Source of the DNA: Neurospora crassa OR74A
Taxonomy: Eukaryota; Ascomycota; Sordariomycetes; Sordariales; Sordariaceae
NCBI RefSeq assembly: GCF_000182925.2
Contig: NC_026505.1
Span: 62,001-126,000, forward strand
DNA length: 64,000 bases
Direction of reading: 5' to 3'
Both the position numbers and the translations under genes were made by a program. The notes beneath the pieces are model-generated. The model was not told where the DNA came from. It searched no databases and saw only the letters and a program-made list of their open reading frames with translations. Each line of letters starts with the position of its first letter. Position 1 is the stretch's first letter. This document shows positions 12,470 to 25,395 of the stretch, one piece after another.

Positions 12470-14499
12470 TTTGAGAAGAAATGTCTGAGTTGTGGGTTGT
12501 GGGTTGTAAGAGGTGAGGTTTGGTTGACTTGGGTGATGGTCGGTCCAATCGTGCGTACGAGATGAGTGAAGTCGTGCGGTTTTAATGCTCGACAGCTCTC
12601 TAAACGCGGCTCTAATGGGAGGTTCAAACGTAAAACCTGTGCCGTACTGTACTGGACTCGATGTCGTTCAGAATCTAAGTAACAAAAGTAGGTACCTGGC
12701 TGACGGCACCGTTGATGATGCGGATATGAGTAATCTGCCCGTTGTTAGTCCCTAGTATGATGATGTCTGTTTGTAGTTTGACTCACGGTCGCTCTTGTCC
12801 AGTTTGGTTGTTCTTGAAAGTCGAGACCGAAATGCACTTGAAAGTCCGAAAAGGGAATTGGAGTGTTTGATTTGAATCCGCAGAGTATTTCTCACAGGTG
12901 GTAGGAACCTGAAGACTGCGTGAAGAACAGTCTAGAACAAAGAGGCAAAGAGCGAAAGTCTAGGCAGTCAAGATCAGAGAGTTTCGGAGGTGATGACCTT
13001 CAATGTCATAGATTGAATCCTCAATGTGATGAGAACTGGAATGAATGTTCCCTGTTAGTCGATGCCTTCTTCCCGTTTGTAACAAAGAAAGTGGCGGCGT
13101 TATGGCTACCTATTTGTGAGATTTTGGGACTAGTGTACCTGATATCTTTCTTTGTCAATCGCACAGGGACCTTGGACAAATATGTGACGGGAACGCGTTC
13201 TTCGTCATTTGCGGCTGAGCGCTATTTGTACCTCGAGGTAACTCGGCGTGGCCAAACACTCTTCGTTGTGTTGGTTGGAGGTTTATACCAAAGACGTGGT
13301 GGTATTTCGCTTCATCTTGACGATAACGTGTCGTTGACGAAATTGAAGGACGCTGTCGGTGTGAAGGAAGGAATCCCACGCCAAGCCAAACCTGGTGATG
13401 GTGACATTGGTGGCGCGAGCAGCCTCATGGTACTTGGGTAATTTCCGATGGCATACATCCATCACAGTGCAGAAGTGGAAGAGGCGGCAAACATGGCGTC
13501 AAATATCCTTCCTTTTCGTTTGAAACGGATGAGTGGAGCAGAAATTGGTGAAGTTCTGAGGAAAGAACGCTACAGAGAGAGAGCCTTGAAAACTTCTAGA
13601 AGGCCAAGCCGGAACATGCGGGAGTTTTGTGACTTTTATCTTCATCGATGTTACCTGTTGTCGTGTTTGAGTTGTCGGGCTAGAATCGGATTGGTATCCG
13701 TTTTGGTGCGGGCCGGGGCGTGATCCTCCGAGCAGCTCCATCTGAAACCCAACCGAACCCTAGGAGCAATCATCCTAGAGTCGCATGGCAAACGGGACCC
13801 ATCTCGGTCCAGATATCGTCACCCCCGTCGCCCTGTCATGGGAGTTGCCGAGCGCGGTACACTACAACCCGAAAACGTGCTACTTCGGCTTCAGCCCTAA
13901 GTTCGCGACTTCGGGGTTTTTATTTTCCCATGCCCATTCCTTGCCCCTCAAATTGCACCACCGGTGGCCAATGCGCGTTGGCATCTTCTCTTTTCGAAGC
14001 TGGCTGTTTGCATTACGTCGCAGCTTAGCAGCTGCCTCTTCGATTTCAGCTACCTGGTAACAACTTGTTTCCCGTCGCGCAAAAAAGATTGGCGCGGAGG
14101 GGAAGTGCGAATAACCTCATCCCCACAATGAAGCCAAGATTTTTGACTAACAAAAAGACCGCTATGATGACCAGCGGCAGACCAAGACTCTTATAGTGGC
14201 CTTCTGAAAGCCAAGTCACGGTATGAGCTGGCGAAGTAACACTGGGACGGCTCTCAAGATACTGTAGAAGTACGGAACCTGAACAGCGTGGTCAAACTCG
14301 AACTCCCCCGCAATAGAAAGAGATGCTGGATGCTGGAGTGGAAAATACCCAACGATGCATGCCATGAAGAGACAACACTATGGATGATGTTCTACGACAT
14401 CTCATCTCGTGATTTGACCAAACACTACTATCAGACATAAAAAATGCAGGTACCGGCTGCCCTCCAGCCCCTCACAGGCGCGTACCAGTTTCTCCTAGT
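12470..14499. other. gene-poor DNA leading into a decayed-element region
   Basis: No intact gene recognised. Open frames such as 12920-13441 (+) do not resemble known proteins. A minus-strand stretch near 13930-14060 reads as a short helical, charge-rich segment and may belong to the adjoining decayed element. Confidence 0.4.
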
Positions 14500-17350
14500 T
14501 CTCGAAGTTGTCATTATCGGCATCCTGGAAGTCATTTGTTAGTTCGCTTCAAACAATCAACGATTTGGAACCATGCAAGCATAGCTTCCAGTTGTGATGC
14601 TATTGACCATCAGTCTCAGCTGCCATCGACCGGGGAACAGGAAGGGAGAGGGCAGGAAGAGCGATCTTTGCAGAAGTGGCTGGACTCTGAGCCTTGAGTA
14701 AGCCACTCAGGTCCAGTCTGTATGAGAATGGCCACAACTGCCTCGGCCACATGCCCGCTGGCATCCTTCCTCAACTCCTCCTTTGCGGTCTCGTCAGACT
14801 TGAGAGGAATTGTGTCCACCTTAGACTCGCCAGCATACCTAGTACTTGACGACCCAGCCGTGCGACGTTCGGGCGAACAGCTTGGGTGAAGGTTGTTTCA
14901 TTACTGTCTCCGCCTGTGTTTCTTCCTGGTCAACGGACTGGATTGTTCATTCCTCGCCGTCGCTTCAGGAGGAGCTCCCTTTTTCAATCAATTTTTGCAG
15001 CTTCCTTTTCAGCTGGCGCTTCTTCTTTCAGGACGTGGAAGGTACCCTTGATGATGTTACCCAGGTAAGCGGATAAGATCTTCTCGGTCTGTGTGTAGAG
15101 ATCATGTTTTGGATCCTTCGGCAATGGTCAGGGAAGTTCGTCAACAAGTACAAGTAAAGGTCTTCTGGCAGCGGACCTACAGAAAGATAAGTAATTTAAC
15201 CTTGAAGTCCTGGGAAATTGTGGTATATAGACGTATATATGAGGAATGACAGACTCGCAAGTGACTAGCCCCCATTCCTCCACAGCCAGTATGGCTTGTG
15301 TGCTGGACTTTGTGCTGCGACTGGAAATGGTACTTCGGCTTGCGCTTAGGATAAGGGGTTTGGATTGAGGCCGCATGTGGTATTCGTTCTTATCAATTTC
15401 AAAGCCACTTTGACACCGGTGAATGCCTCTTTTCTGTCAGAGAATTATTACGTGGAACTCGCGCTTCTTCAGATCTACCTTCAGACCTGCGTCGTTCAGG
15501 AGTCCAAAACTATTTTGTTGTAGGTCTTGTGGTCCTCCACTTCCCATCTCGGTCATCATAAATGCAGGTACTTCCGCAAAGAACAGGAGGCAGGAGCCGA
15601 GATGCAAAGGGAACTTGAGCAGGATCTCCAGCTTCTCCCCAATCGCTTGCGCTTCTTGTTTTCTGGTATTCGTCCTTGTTCAGAATATGTGACGTTATTC
15701 ACAAGTATTTTGGGAAGTGGTATGGCCAGGCTGCATCAACATGTTCGCCTCCCGGTGACCGGCATGTATGGTTGATTTCGTCGATGCGCGTTCCGCTCTG
15801 TAATATACATCTTTCTCTAGCAGTTGTTGTTGGTAAGTTGGTAATTGAAGGGATAGATGAGAGGAAAAGAAGGGTATGAGGTGACGTATGGGTAATACCT
15901 CCCGAGCCAAACGACCTATTGTCAAATGCTCGAGACGTCGAAGATGCTTGGGCGCTTTGCTCTACGGAATTCTTTCTGCCAGACGGGAGGGATCTCGGCA
16001 ATGGCTTCAGCCAGCTTGTAGAGTTTTGGTTCCACTTCTCGTCCTCCTTTATCCAGCCAGCATTTCGTGGTCTTCGAGTGTTGGGTTGGCATCGCGGCCA
16101 ATGGTTTTGAGTACCAAAAATGGCCTGGTTTAAGGGCTTGGGAGAAAGAGGATCGTGAAAAGAAGATTGTGATATGGGGATGCGACAAAGTTTGCGAGCG
16201 GGCGCGACTTCATACAAGACTCTTTGGGTTGAAAGTTGTGTCTACGGCGATGTCGGTGGTCGAGAGCGGGATGGTAAAATTACGAGCTGCGTTGTAAAAG
16301 GTCAATACTGTACCGTCGTTAACAGAGAATGTGCAATTGATGTGGCACTTGGGAGATATAAACTGCGTACTAATCATAAAATTACCGAAATTCATGAACC
16401 TTTCACAGGGCAAGATGCGGGGAAGCCGGAATCTGCAAGACTCCTTCCTAAGGTTTTGGGCACCGCAGGAACGACTGCATTGTAAGGAGAACGCGACATC
16501 GGAAACGTTTGGATCAACAACCTCCGGTCCCCCGTCCAATCTGTTCGATATCTCTCGAGTGAGATATCCTTTGCCGCCTGGAACATTCATTGAGGTCTAA
16601 CTTCTCTATTTTAACACGCTATTCCAACTAGCTCAAATCACTGACCATGTCGGATGTAGGAAGGCTTTGGTCGTAGCATCGAACTTCCTGCCCAAGGCAA
16701 CGCCGCGAAGAATGAATATCTTCTCGATCGAGGTCGTCGCTATTGTCCTCGACCTCGGTGATCAGACATTCACCTCTACGGCTAAGTACCCCGAACTTCG
16801 GATATCGATGTCTCCAGATTCGGCGTAGAGGTCTGACTACGCAGTAATGTCATGAAACTCGAACACCAGATAAATCTCGCCCGAGCGCTGGACGGTGATG
16901 TCGCCTCTGGACTCGTTGAATGCGGGTGGCTTTCGATGTGGATTCTGCACCAGAAAGTTTTCCTGTCTGCCACTGGTAATGCGCGATCAGGACTACGACG
17001 CTTGTTGTCTCGAGGTAGTTATGAGCTTCTTGACAATACGCTCTGCCAAAGCCCTGGCCTTCTTCTCTAGGCGCTTGCTCTTCTTCGCAAGCCTTCTCAG
17101 CTCGCGATTCGCATGCTCGCGAACATAGGCCGATTCCCTAGCCAGGCTCTTGAGCTTTCATGAAAGATGAGCGATACGAAAGTTGACTACTCTCGGCGAA
17201 GAACTCAATGGATCGGTTGGCCGACTGTCTTTTGGAAAGGTCACCAGATTGAGGAAGGTAGCTGGCCGGTTGTTGATGACTTGTGGATGAGGACGTATTC
17301 AAGTTAGTTAGTGAAAATGAAGAGAAAATGGTTCTTCTTCTCATCTAGGT
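14500..17350 (-). mobile_element. decayed retroelement, probably Ty3/Gypsy-like LTR retrotransposon
   Basis: A fossil. On the minus strand, short protein-like stretches lie in the order expected of a retroelement. A charged coiled-coil segment near 17.0-17.1 kb could be gag-like. At 15.4-15.5 kb a stretch resembles the reverse-transcriptase motif AGL-x-x-D-x-x-K-x-x-F-x-V, and near 15.3 kb another resembles the following connection region. The element is heavily broken (many breaks) and no long terminal repeats were recognised, so the borders are approximate. It looks old. RIP-type decay, common in Sordariales, would fit but was not measured. The family assignment rests mainly on the RT-like stretch. 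Confidence 0.4.
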
Positions 17351-20300
17351 CATGTACTGATTGCTGGTAAGGATATCCACTTATTCACCTCTATATATCG
17401 GAAGGTGTCTTAAGTGCCCTGTATGTCGCTGACATGATCAGCTCTTTGTTCTAAACCCTAGCCTTTACCTTCAAGATAAGTAACATTCTAGTAAGTTATA
17501 ACGTTTTTAGATCCCTTCTCTCCTTCCAGAAGCGGGCGAAGTCTAAGTACTTATAGCCTCCTTCTGTGAATACAGAGCTAATTGCTTGCTGTGATTGCGT
17601 TTTCCTCATCTATGAATAACAAGATTATGACAAGATTCAGTCACACCAGGGCAAGAAGGAGGCTGCCGTCAAACTGGCGTTTGTCATTTTCTGTGACGCT
17701 GATATCACCCCGTGATAGGATTTGTATGGATAAATCTGACACGTGGCGCAAGCCCTGAACGACGGTCTGATTGACTAGTTTCAGCTTGATGTTGAAGCGG
17801 TAATGGTAAAGGAACAGATGACTGGACGTGGATGGAATGCAAGTTGGATTACGAATTCCTTGCGGTACCTAGTTTAAACCAGTTTCGAATTCAACTTGGT
17901 GAAGACTGCCTTCCACGGCAAAGAGAAGAGAAACCGTTGAATCTCTATCACTAACTGCCACACGAAACAGGCGCCGGTCAAACAGCTTGTCCCTTATCAC
18001 TTTTATTTGCCACACAAACCCATCGAGGCGATGGCAACATCGGCCCTTTGGGCATATCATTCAACCAAGTCTCCCGACCAGTTCGGATTGCCCAAACTTT
18101 GCCCGTGGCAATACGAAGCCCTGACTTTTGACGGGCTATGCACCCATGCGGCCTTTCTGGAGGTGTTAACTTTGGTCATGCATGGAACAACTGCGACCGA
18201 CCCTGACAGACACAACCACCATTTCGGAGGCAGCAATCCATTCGTTGGAGGTACCAGCGGAGGAAGGGTACGAAGCGTAAGGTACAAAATACAGGCATCA
18301 GCATCTGTCCACACCTCCATGTATTGCAGGCGCCGAGGAGGGCGACAGTTGGTATTTTTGCGCGAGGGGCTGATGACTTCCGTCACTGCAGTAGCAACCG
18401 TGAAGGAAGGGACCCAAACCAAGCAGAAATTGGGAAGGGACTTTAGGTTACTACCAATTTATTAGGTAGGTGCCTAGTCCTGCCTTCGCGTAGGAGAGGC
18501 AAGATCAACGACGTGTACTGTCTCTGTTCAGCTTTTGCATTTATCTGAAATTTTTCCCTCGATATTTTCGCGTGATTCAGGCGTGTACAAGATGTCCTCA
18601 ATATTCACCTGTTATTTTATCTTCTAACAGCGTGACCCGTCAAACTAGTACCTACCTTGTTTACTAGCCGAATAAGTATGAAAAAGCGCTTTTCTTCTAA
18701 CCTAGGTTGTCAGTTCTTTCCCTACAGAATCTTTCTTCTGTTTCAATTTGTCCTTGTATCAACTCGACAACCAATCAGTCTGGATATGCTACACATCTCG
18801 GCACCTTCATTCTTGCAGCCATCGCACAACCAAGCCATCATTTCGGCGTTCAAGGGCTTGTTGAACTCGGCTCTGACAAAAGCCCGCTTCATCTGCGTGT
18901 ACGAAGGCTAAACGAAATTAGTTAGTGTTAAATCCGGGATCAGTTGAAGATTAGTCCTGGATTAGTAAGAGGCTTACAGTGTGATCCTTCTTATGCGTGC
19001 AGTGGCTGGAGCAGCGGTTTGTTGTGATGAAGTTGGGAGTCTTGCTGGTTGCCCAGTGGATGTATTAAGACTAAAGCTTGTTTGGAGGAGCCAGAAATAA
19101 CTGCTCGATGTTGGCTAAGACGCCCCCATATTCCTGTGACACCGTTGCAATCAGATCCTACGTAGATACAAGGTGGTTTGGAGCCTGATTTCTCTAATAC
19201 CGGCACATAAACACTCCACCCCGCTCGCAAACACTATTCCTATTAATGACTTCTTGCTGCTTTCTCTTTGGCATTGTTGTTGACTGTTTGGATCAAACCG
19301 CATGGAGACCAGGATGCCTGCGTCCAGAATGGTATATTGGACTTGAGAGGAGACGACCAAGGAGGACGATTAGCTCCCAGAAAGAAAGACCAAGGAGTGC
19401 GATGAGAGAAGAGAAGGCTGGGAGCCAAAGAGCGTTCTGGCCTTCTTAGCTGGCACCGTTTGTGGGTAATTTGGAAAGGTCCTGGATGACCAACCCAACT
19501 CTACTTAGTGGCTTATTGGTTTGGCTCTTTAGCAAATCTCCCACCCATTTGCCTGTACGCGTTGTCCACATACGGGCATGCTGTGTATTCGAAGCTTACC
19601 AGACCCAGCCGAGTATCTTTGTAAGTACTCCTCCAGCCTCTCCCTCTCTCTTTTCTTCTTCTTCTTCTTCTTCTTCTTTTTTCCTTTTTTTTTTCCTTTT
19701 ACATTTCCTCAACTGTCTGTTTCAGCTTCTCAAGCTCTTTGTCCACTTTCATGACCCTCTCTTCAGCCCTTGCCGTCCGGTCTGCTCTCATCGCCCTAAC
19801 GTCCTCCCACATCTTAATTTTTGAAAATACAACAAGAAAAAGAACAACTGGCCTAGCAAAGAGGTCCCCCCCCCCTAAAATACTCTCTACAAGCAGGCTC
19901 TCGAAAGCTCTGATAATTCCAAATATGAACCAAACATGGGCGCAATCGCCGCAGCATCCCGGGGAGAGTAGCCTTGGGCTTCAACCGTAAATCAAGGAAC
20001 GAGACTCAAATCCCAAGAGTCAACCCCGCCAACATGATGAATGGAATGGGAGAATAGGCGAGTAGGAGGAGTGCAGCTACACGCATGCATCGTAGCTGCT
20101 CTGTAAAATGCATACTGCCATGACCGGGCGTATTCTGACTGAGGCACGTGGAAGGTGCTTTCTGTTCCGGGTGCGATCTTCCAGCTTCGCAGCGAGTATT
20201 TTCAGTTCTTAGACCTGGGCTGATACTCTATCCCCTTTCCCTCAGCCATGCCGCAATGAAATATTCTTCTTCAACAATCAATTATTCCAGATTTTGTTGT

Positions 20301-20745
20301 CAATCTGTAGCGTAGGGATGTATGTTAGATGATAGTGTTAGGTGCATGGATTGCTTCTTCATCACCAAACACACTGGCAAAGAACATCACATGGCAACAC
20401 TCTGAACAAAAAGGGGTGCTGAGTGTGAGAGCAAAGAGAGAGGTTCAGATAAGCTATCTATTGTACAAGACAAACACCAAACATGACGTGTTTTAACTCT
20501 CCTCATCTCATGCTTTCCATGGCAACAAAAACGTGCCGGCACACATGACTTCCATTATTCACGAAATGACCCAGGCAAGCACCACCCAAATTTTACGCTT
20601 TTTACTGCCCTGCGACCCAAACCAGCCAGAAAACCGGCTCTTTCCTCCTCAGCAAATAAGCCCAAACAAGCATGTGCACCCGACCAAGGGAATACTTCCT
20701 CCTTCTTACAACCCGCCCACCAACAGTTTCTCCCACGCTATACAT
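17351..20745. other. gene-free tract, possibly further relic DNA
   Basis: No intact gene. Frames are short and not protein-like apart from a small minus-strand coiled-coil-like stretch near 19700-19810. A TTC run lies at 19653-19679. The base composition is more AT-rich than in the gene blocks. Confidence 0.45.
19653..19679. repeat. (TTC)n microsatellite
   Basis: About nine TTC units followed by T-rich sequence, read directly. Confidence 0.9.
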
Positions 20746-22229
20746 TTACCACATCGGCCCATTCCAAACAAGACCAGCCGGCGGCCTCGGCGGAAACGGC
20801 TCGCTCGTCTCCCACGCACCTCTCAACTCTCTAAAGAAATGGTTACAACACGGCCTTCCTCCCAACACCTCCTCCACCTCCAGATCCCCCTCCAACGCCC
20901 CTGGCACCTTCACACACCTCGGAAACGCAAACTTCTTCTCGAACTTCCAGTGTCCCACCCCGTTCTCCCAGGCTTCCTCCCTCTGAACAGCAAACAGCCT
21001 CTCCACCAGGGCGCCATGCTGCCCGCAGTGTGACTGGCAGGGCGAGCCGAACTCAGCTCTGCCGCCAAGGTAGAGGGCGATTGCTGTGAGGGTGCCGAGG
21101 GAGGGAGTACGGGCTCGCAAGCGCTCTTGCCAGGAGACCGGCAAGGTGCGGATGCGGGGGAAGGAGAGGAGAGCGAGGAGGGTGCGGTGGGCGGGGGTGG
21201 AAGGGGAGGGGAGGGGAAGAGGGTAGAGAGTCCAGCGCGTGATGTAGGGCCAGATCTCCAGTTCGAGAGAGGTGGGGTCGGGCAGCTCCTGGCGGGGATG
21301 GTGGTCGTGGATGGTGCGGAGCACAAGCAGGCTAGGGAAGGGGACTGGGGCTTGGGCGGCGGGAAGGACAGTGGGGATTTGTATCGTCTGCGCAGGTAAG
21401 TCGTCGTCGTCGTCGTCGCTGTCTTCGCTGGTCGCGGCCATGCTGATGCCCGAATCGCGCCACTGGTCAGACTCGCTGCCGTTGTTGGGCTCCGCCACGC
21501 CGTTACTCAAGTTGTCGTCAGTGTTTTCGGGCACCGGCGTGGCGGCGCCGCTGCTCGTCTCCGAAGGCGGGTCGAACTGGAATGGTGCCGCCCAACCAAG
21601 TGGTGTCTGCCTTTGAGCAGCAACGAAGGCGAACCCACGGGGATCATCTTGTGGGCCCAGGTTGGAAAAGGTGCCATTGCGGTTATCGAGGAGACGGGCA
21701 CTAAGATGAGCAACCTGAAGAAGAACAAACAAGTTATCAGTATATGGGTTTGGAACACAGGTACCTATAATGACATGTTTCAGTCTGATCGAGGCAGTGA
21801 TTTGTCAGTTGTTCCTTTCTCAGGATAGGTACTGAACTTGGAGTATCTGGAAAGTCTGAAGATCACCTGGTCCCGTAGGTGTAGTAGGTGGTACTCACGG
21901 TGAAATGACCAGCCAGTTCTACAGCAAACTGATGGACTGCGTGGCAGCCGACGACAGGACAGTGCCACGGGAATCTCTCTCCCGAGTGAGGAGCGTAACG
22001 CTCGGGGAACAGAGCGGCCAGGTGATGGTACGTAAACAGCTGCCCGTCTATTGTGATCAAAGGGTGAGATGTCAGCAAGCAAGTCCAATGTAAGAAAATA
22101 GTAAAATACTGTTTGAGATATCGTAAACCTACTGAAGATTCCCGTCCAGTGATGGTAGGAAGCGCGCCCATCAAGAGGAGTGGGCCTACCGCCCGCGGCG
22201 TTCGCTTGCTCTTGCAGCCAGGGCTCCAT
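20746..22229 (-). CDS. family gene A: C2H2 finger plus conserved core, no cupin
   Basis: Three exons: 22229-22133, 22047-21899 and 21714-20746 (404 residues). Exon 1 gives MEPWLQEQ...YHHWTGIF. Exon 2 carries AALFPERYAP and then a C2H2 finger (Cys62, Cys67, His80, His85; C-x4-C-x12-H-x4-H). A phase-0 intron falls between the two His. An acidic patch (EDSDDDDDD) precedes the shared core at about 236-385 (IWPYI; FPRIRTLPVSWQERL; LTAIALYLGG; PCQSHC; FAFPRCV; CCN). The protein ends about 20 residues later with no cupin. I found no cupin-like frame in the next few hundred bases downstream. A nuclear nucleic-acid-binding role is inferred from the finger. The true function is unknown. Confidence 0.8.
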
Positions 22230-25200
22230 GGTGAAGGTTACCTAAGTTGGTAGGAGGAATGTAACCGTGTATGGAAAAGTGTGATAGAGGTAGAGGTACG
22301 CGTGAGGTCTGCCGACGTTGACGAGTTGTATGAAGAGCGTGTTGCCGCCTTGATGAATATCGGTAGGAGTTTGAAGCTTCAAGAAGAGCGATGTGTTTTC
22401 CTTGAAGAAAAATATTGCGAAGCGTGACGAGGATGAAGTGGAACTCGAAGTAGAGAATTAGAGTGCGGGGGAGGGAGAATAATAGCGACAGGATTATTGT
22501 GGGCAAACACTCGAATTTGAGACCAGTTGCCAGCCAGGTGACCCGGCAATCTGAGGTCTGTATTGCTCAGGTGGACGGCGTCATTCATCATCCGAACCTC
22601 TGGGTTTCTGATTCTGGAAGGGGAGCAGAATTGGAAAGATAAATGGCAGGTACTCGTATTGTGACGCGTTGGGCTGTATCTCATCTTGTATCTACCTAGA
22701 GGTAATCACTTGAAGAGACTGGGAAACGGGATTCCTATTTGATGTCTTGTAGATATCTCTGGGTAAGCACTCAAGTTTGGATCGACGCAGTTGGAAAATG
22801 GCTGTTATCTAAGGTACCTCTGGAGGCATTCAATGTGCTCGTAAACAGAGTGTTTGGTGCTAGGTTCTCTCTCGTTCCCAGGGCTTCACGATAGTGTGTG
22901 GCGCGAGTGTGAAGCTGAATGTACCTCCATGTAGAGGTAAACTTCCAGTCTCACAAGAACACCTCAACATGTACTGTTTTGTCTGAAGAAATGGAAAAGG
23001 AACCTAGCTACCTGGACAAGAAAAAGATCACCGGAGCGAAGAGATACGACTGATAGGTTGAAGAAAGATAAATGATACTAGTAGCGAGACAGAGGTATGT
23101 GTTAATTTCGAAGCTCTTTCTATCTAGAAATAAGGAAGTCTTTCTACCAGAGAACGGCCAAAGATAGACGCACTTACCTTTCCTTACACGGACTCAAAAA
23201 CGAAGCCATCGGTGGTGCATGCAGCTGTGGAAGCTTCCAAACCATCGCCCTCCCCACAACCTCATATTGCCCGTCCCCAAGCCATCACCACCATCACGCC
23301 GGGACTCGATAATTGGAAAGAATAGGTAACAAGATGAGAAACACAAACCAGTGAATGAAAACCAAGTTGTAGACAGAGAAATTGATTTTAGCTCCGCGTT
23401 AGGAACCATATTCCAGGAAGGTACGAGCTCTTCGTAGAGAATTATTTACAAGTGTCCTAGGAGCGTGGATGGAAATCTTGAGTGCGTTTAGAGGTGAAGA
23501 GTGGGTCTGGTCAGAGGTGAAAAGGTGGGTCATGGTTGCTACACCCATGGGGCTGCCTTCTGCGTTTGTTCCTGCGGTTATTATGCCAGGCGCGCTAGCT
23601 GAATCGAGATGAATGCAGTCGACGACGGTCACGCGACGTATGCCAAGGGCGAATCTTTCAATAACCACAGGACCGAACCTGAGGACAAACACTATGTGGA
23701 GGACGTTGTTCTCAGACATCGAAGACGGAACGAAAGAGGGCAAGGAGAAGTATTGACGTTGCCCAAACCACTCATCAAATACAATAGGGACCTCAGTGAG
23801 TCCGAAATTCAACGGGAACGACTGAAAGATACCTCTAGGTATCCTACCAACCAACACCGGTTCTTTGCCAACCTGGATGACATGAATTTCCCGGCCCCAT
23901 GACTATCCCAGCCGTGTACAATCTGTCGTTATCTTTCGGAACCCATAGAATTCTTCTTTCAAACGCTTGATCTTTCTCGCCCCGCGTCCGCTCAATGCGA
24001 CCAAACGGTCACGGCAGGGCCACAACAATGTTACAATGCCACGACAAAATAACTTCACTGTGCTATGGTGGCTAATATGGCTAACCCTCCGGGCATATAA
24101 CGAGGGACTTCGGAATTTAACGCACAGCTTAAGGGATCTCGCCTAAGTTTGTATGTGAAAATTGCATTAGTCCCTTCTACAGCTAGACATTGGTCCTGTG
24201 AAGAGCTTTGGAGATCCGAAAGCTGACTCTACTATCTCGACCCTGGGAAGGTGCTGTCTGAACCTTCGAGGTGATCAAAGTGTTGCTCGTGAAGGGGAGC
24301 AGGTATCTTTGTACTTGGAACACGTCTTGCTCTTCCCCAATCATTGGATAACTTATCTGTACTTCATCAACGGTCCTGGGGTTTATTTTTATCGGTAACT
24401 AATCGAACGTATATCTACACCTGATGGGTCTTCCGAAATGAAATGATTTGTTGGGATCACAACGGGACCTAGATTTGCTCAACAAATTAACTCTAAATGC
24501 AGGCTAGTTCAACAGATGGAAGGAATGTCTGATGCATACAGAGGCACAAGTAGAGGTATGCTTGAAGTGGAAGCAGCTTCAGCACGCATGCAGATTGAAA
24601 TGTGTTTCCGTTTGGAAGTCGCTGCCAACCTAAGTTCTCTGTTTTTCCATCCTTAAATTTGAAGCTCTTCTTGAATATCCTACGGCTAACTTCGTAACAT
24701 CAACGCTCGCATGTCTCCCATTCGTTCTATCAATTGCACCCACTGCGAGTTTATAGGAAGAAGACGGGCCCCGGGCGTGGGTAAAGAGACTTGCTGTTGG
24801 GAGAGGTGGGGAGGAAGAGGAGATTGGCGAAGGGAATGAGATGGGAAGAAAAGAAGAAGAGGGAGGTATAGGAGATGAAGGTTTTGTGTTCGCTCGACCA
24901 GCTATCAGAGAGGAAGCACTTTTAATAATACCACTTCTATGAACGGAAGTGGCCACGACTGAAGTAGTAACGACGAAAGTGACGGAAGTAGCAGCAACGA
25001 AAGCCGCGGGAATAATACCGATGAGGCGAAAGACGGGCTGGGTACAAGACATCTGATGAGACCAAAGTTCCTAACAGTGTCGTTTCGGAGGCGATGGGCA
25101 GGAGCGACTATGTGAGTAGTGGAATCGTTGACTGCTCCTTGATATTAAGATGATTTGATTGGACGTGGGACGAACAGAAGTCTTGACACATTATTCGAGG

Positions 25201-25395
25201 CTAGTGAACCTAAACACCTACAACAACGTATATGTCAAGCCGTGACTTTTCATACCTTACCAGAACTAACCAGGCAAGGACAACACTCTCCTCCAGCGCC
25301 GCACCTACCAAGTCGTCCTTCGGTTGAACAGAACAAGAAAACCGGACAAGCTACTAGGTTTAACCTATTCCTAAGACACTAGAGGTATCCATGCC
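22230..25395. other. intergenic region between family genes A and B
   Basis: No supported gene in 3.2 kb. Frames at 23399-23857 (-), 23609-23902 (+) and 24630-25052 (-) resemble nothing known. The octamer TAGAGGTA/TACCTCTA recurs here (22285, 22291, 22697, 22932, 23830, 24551, 25380). Confidence 0.5.

Noticed and set aside
12920-13441. 173-residue + strand frame
   Set aside because: No motif and no homologue recognised; it lies next to decayed DNA, so chance cannot be excluded.
18007-18465. 152-residue + strand frame in the gene-free tract
   Set aside because: No recognisable domain, and the minus strand is open over the same span.
20480-20745. Possible cupin exon downstream of gene A
   Set aside because: None of the minus-strand reading shows the G-x-V-x-V ... 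GG-x-W pattern seen in B, C and E.
23399-23902. Overlapping frames on both strands between genes A and B
   Set aside because: Neither resembles a protein family and each is the shadow of the other.
24630-25052. 140-residue minus-strand frame with a hydrophobic start
   Set aside because: It starts with ATG, but the rest is low-complexity Ser/Pro sequence with no recognisable domain.
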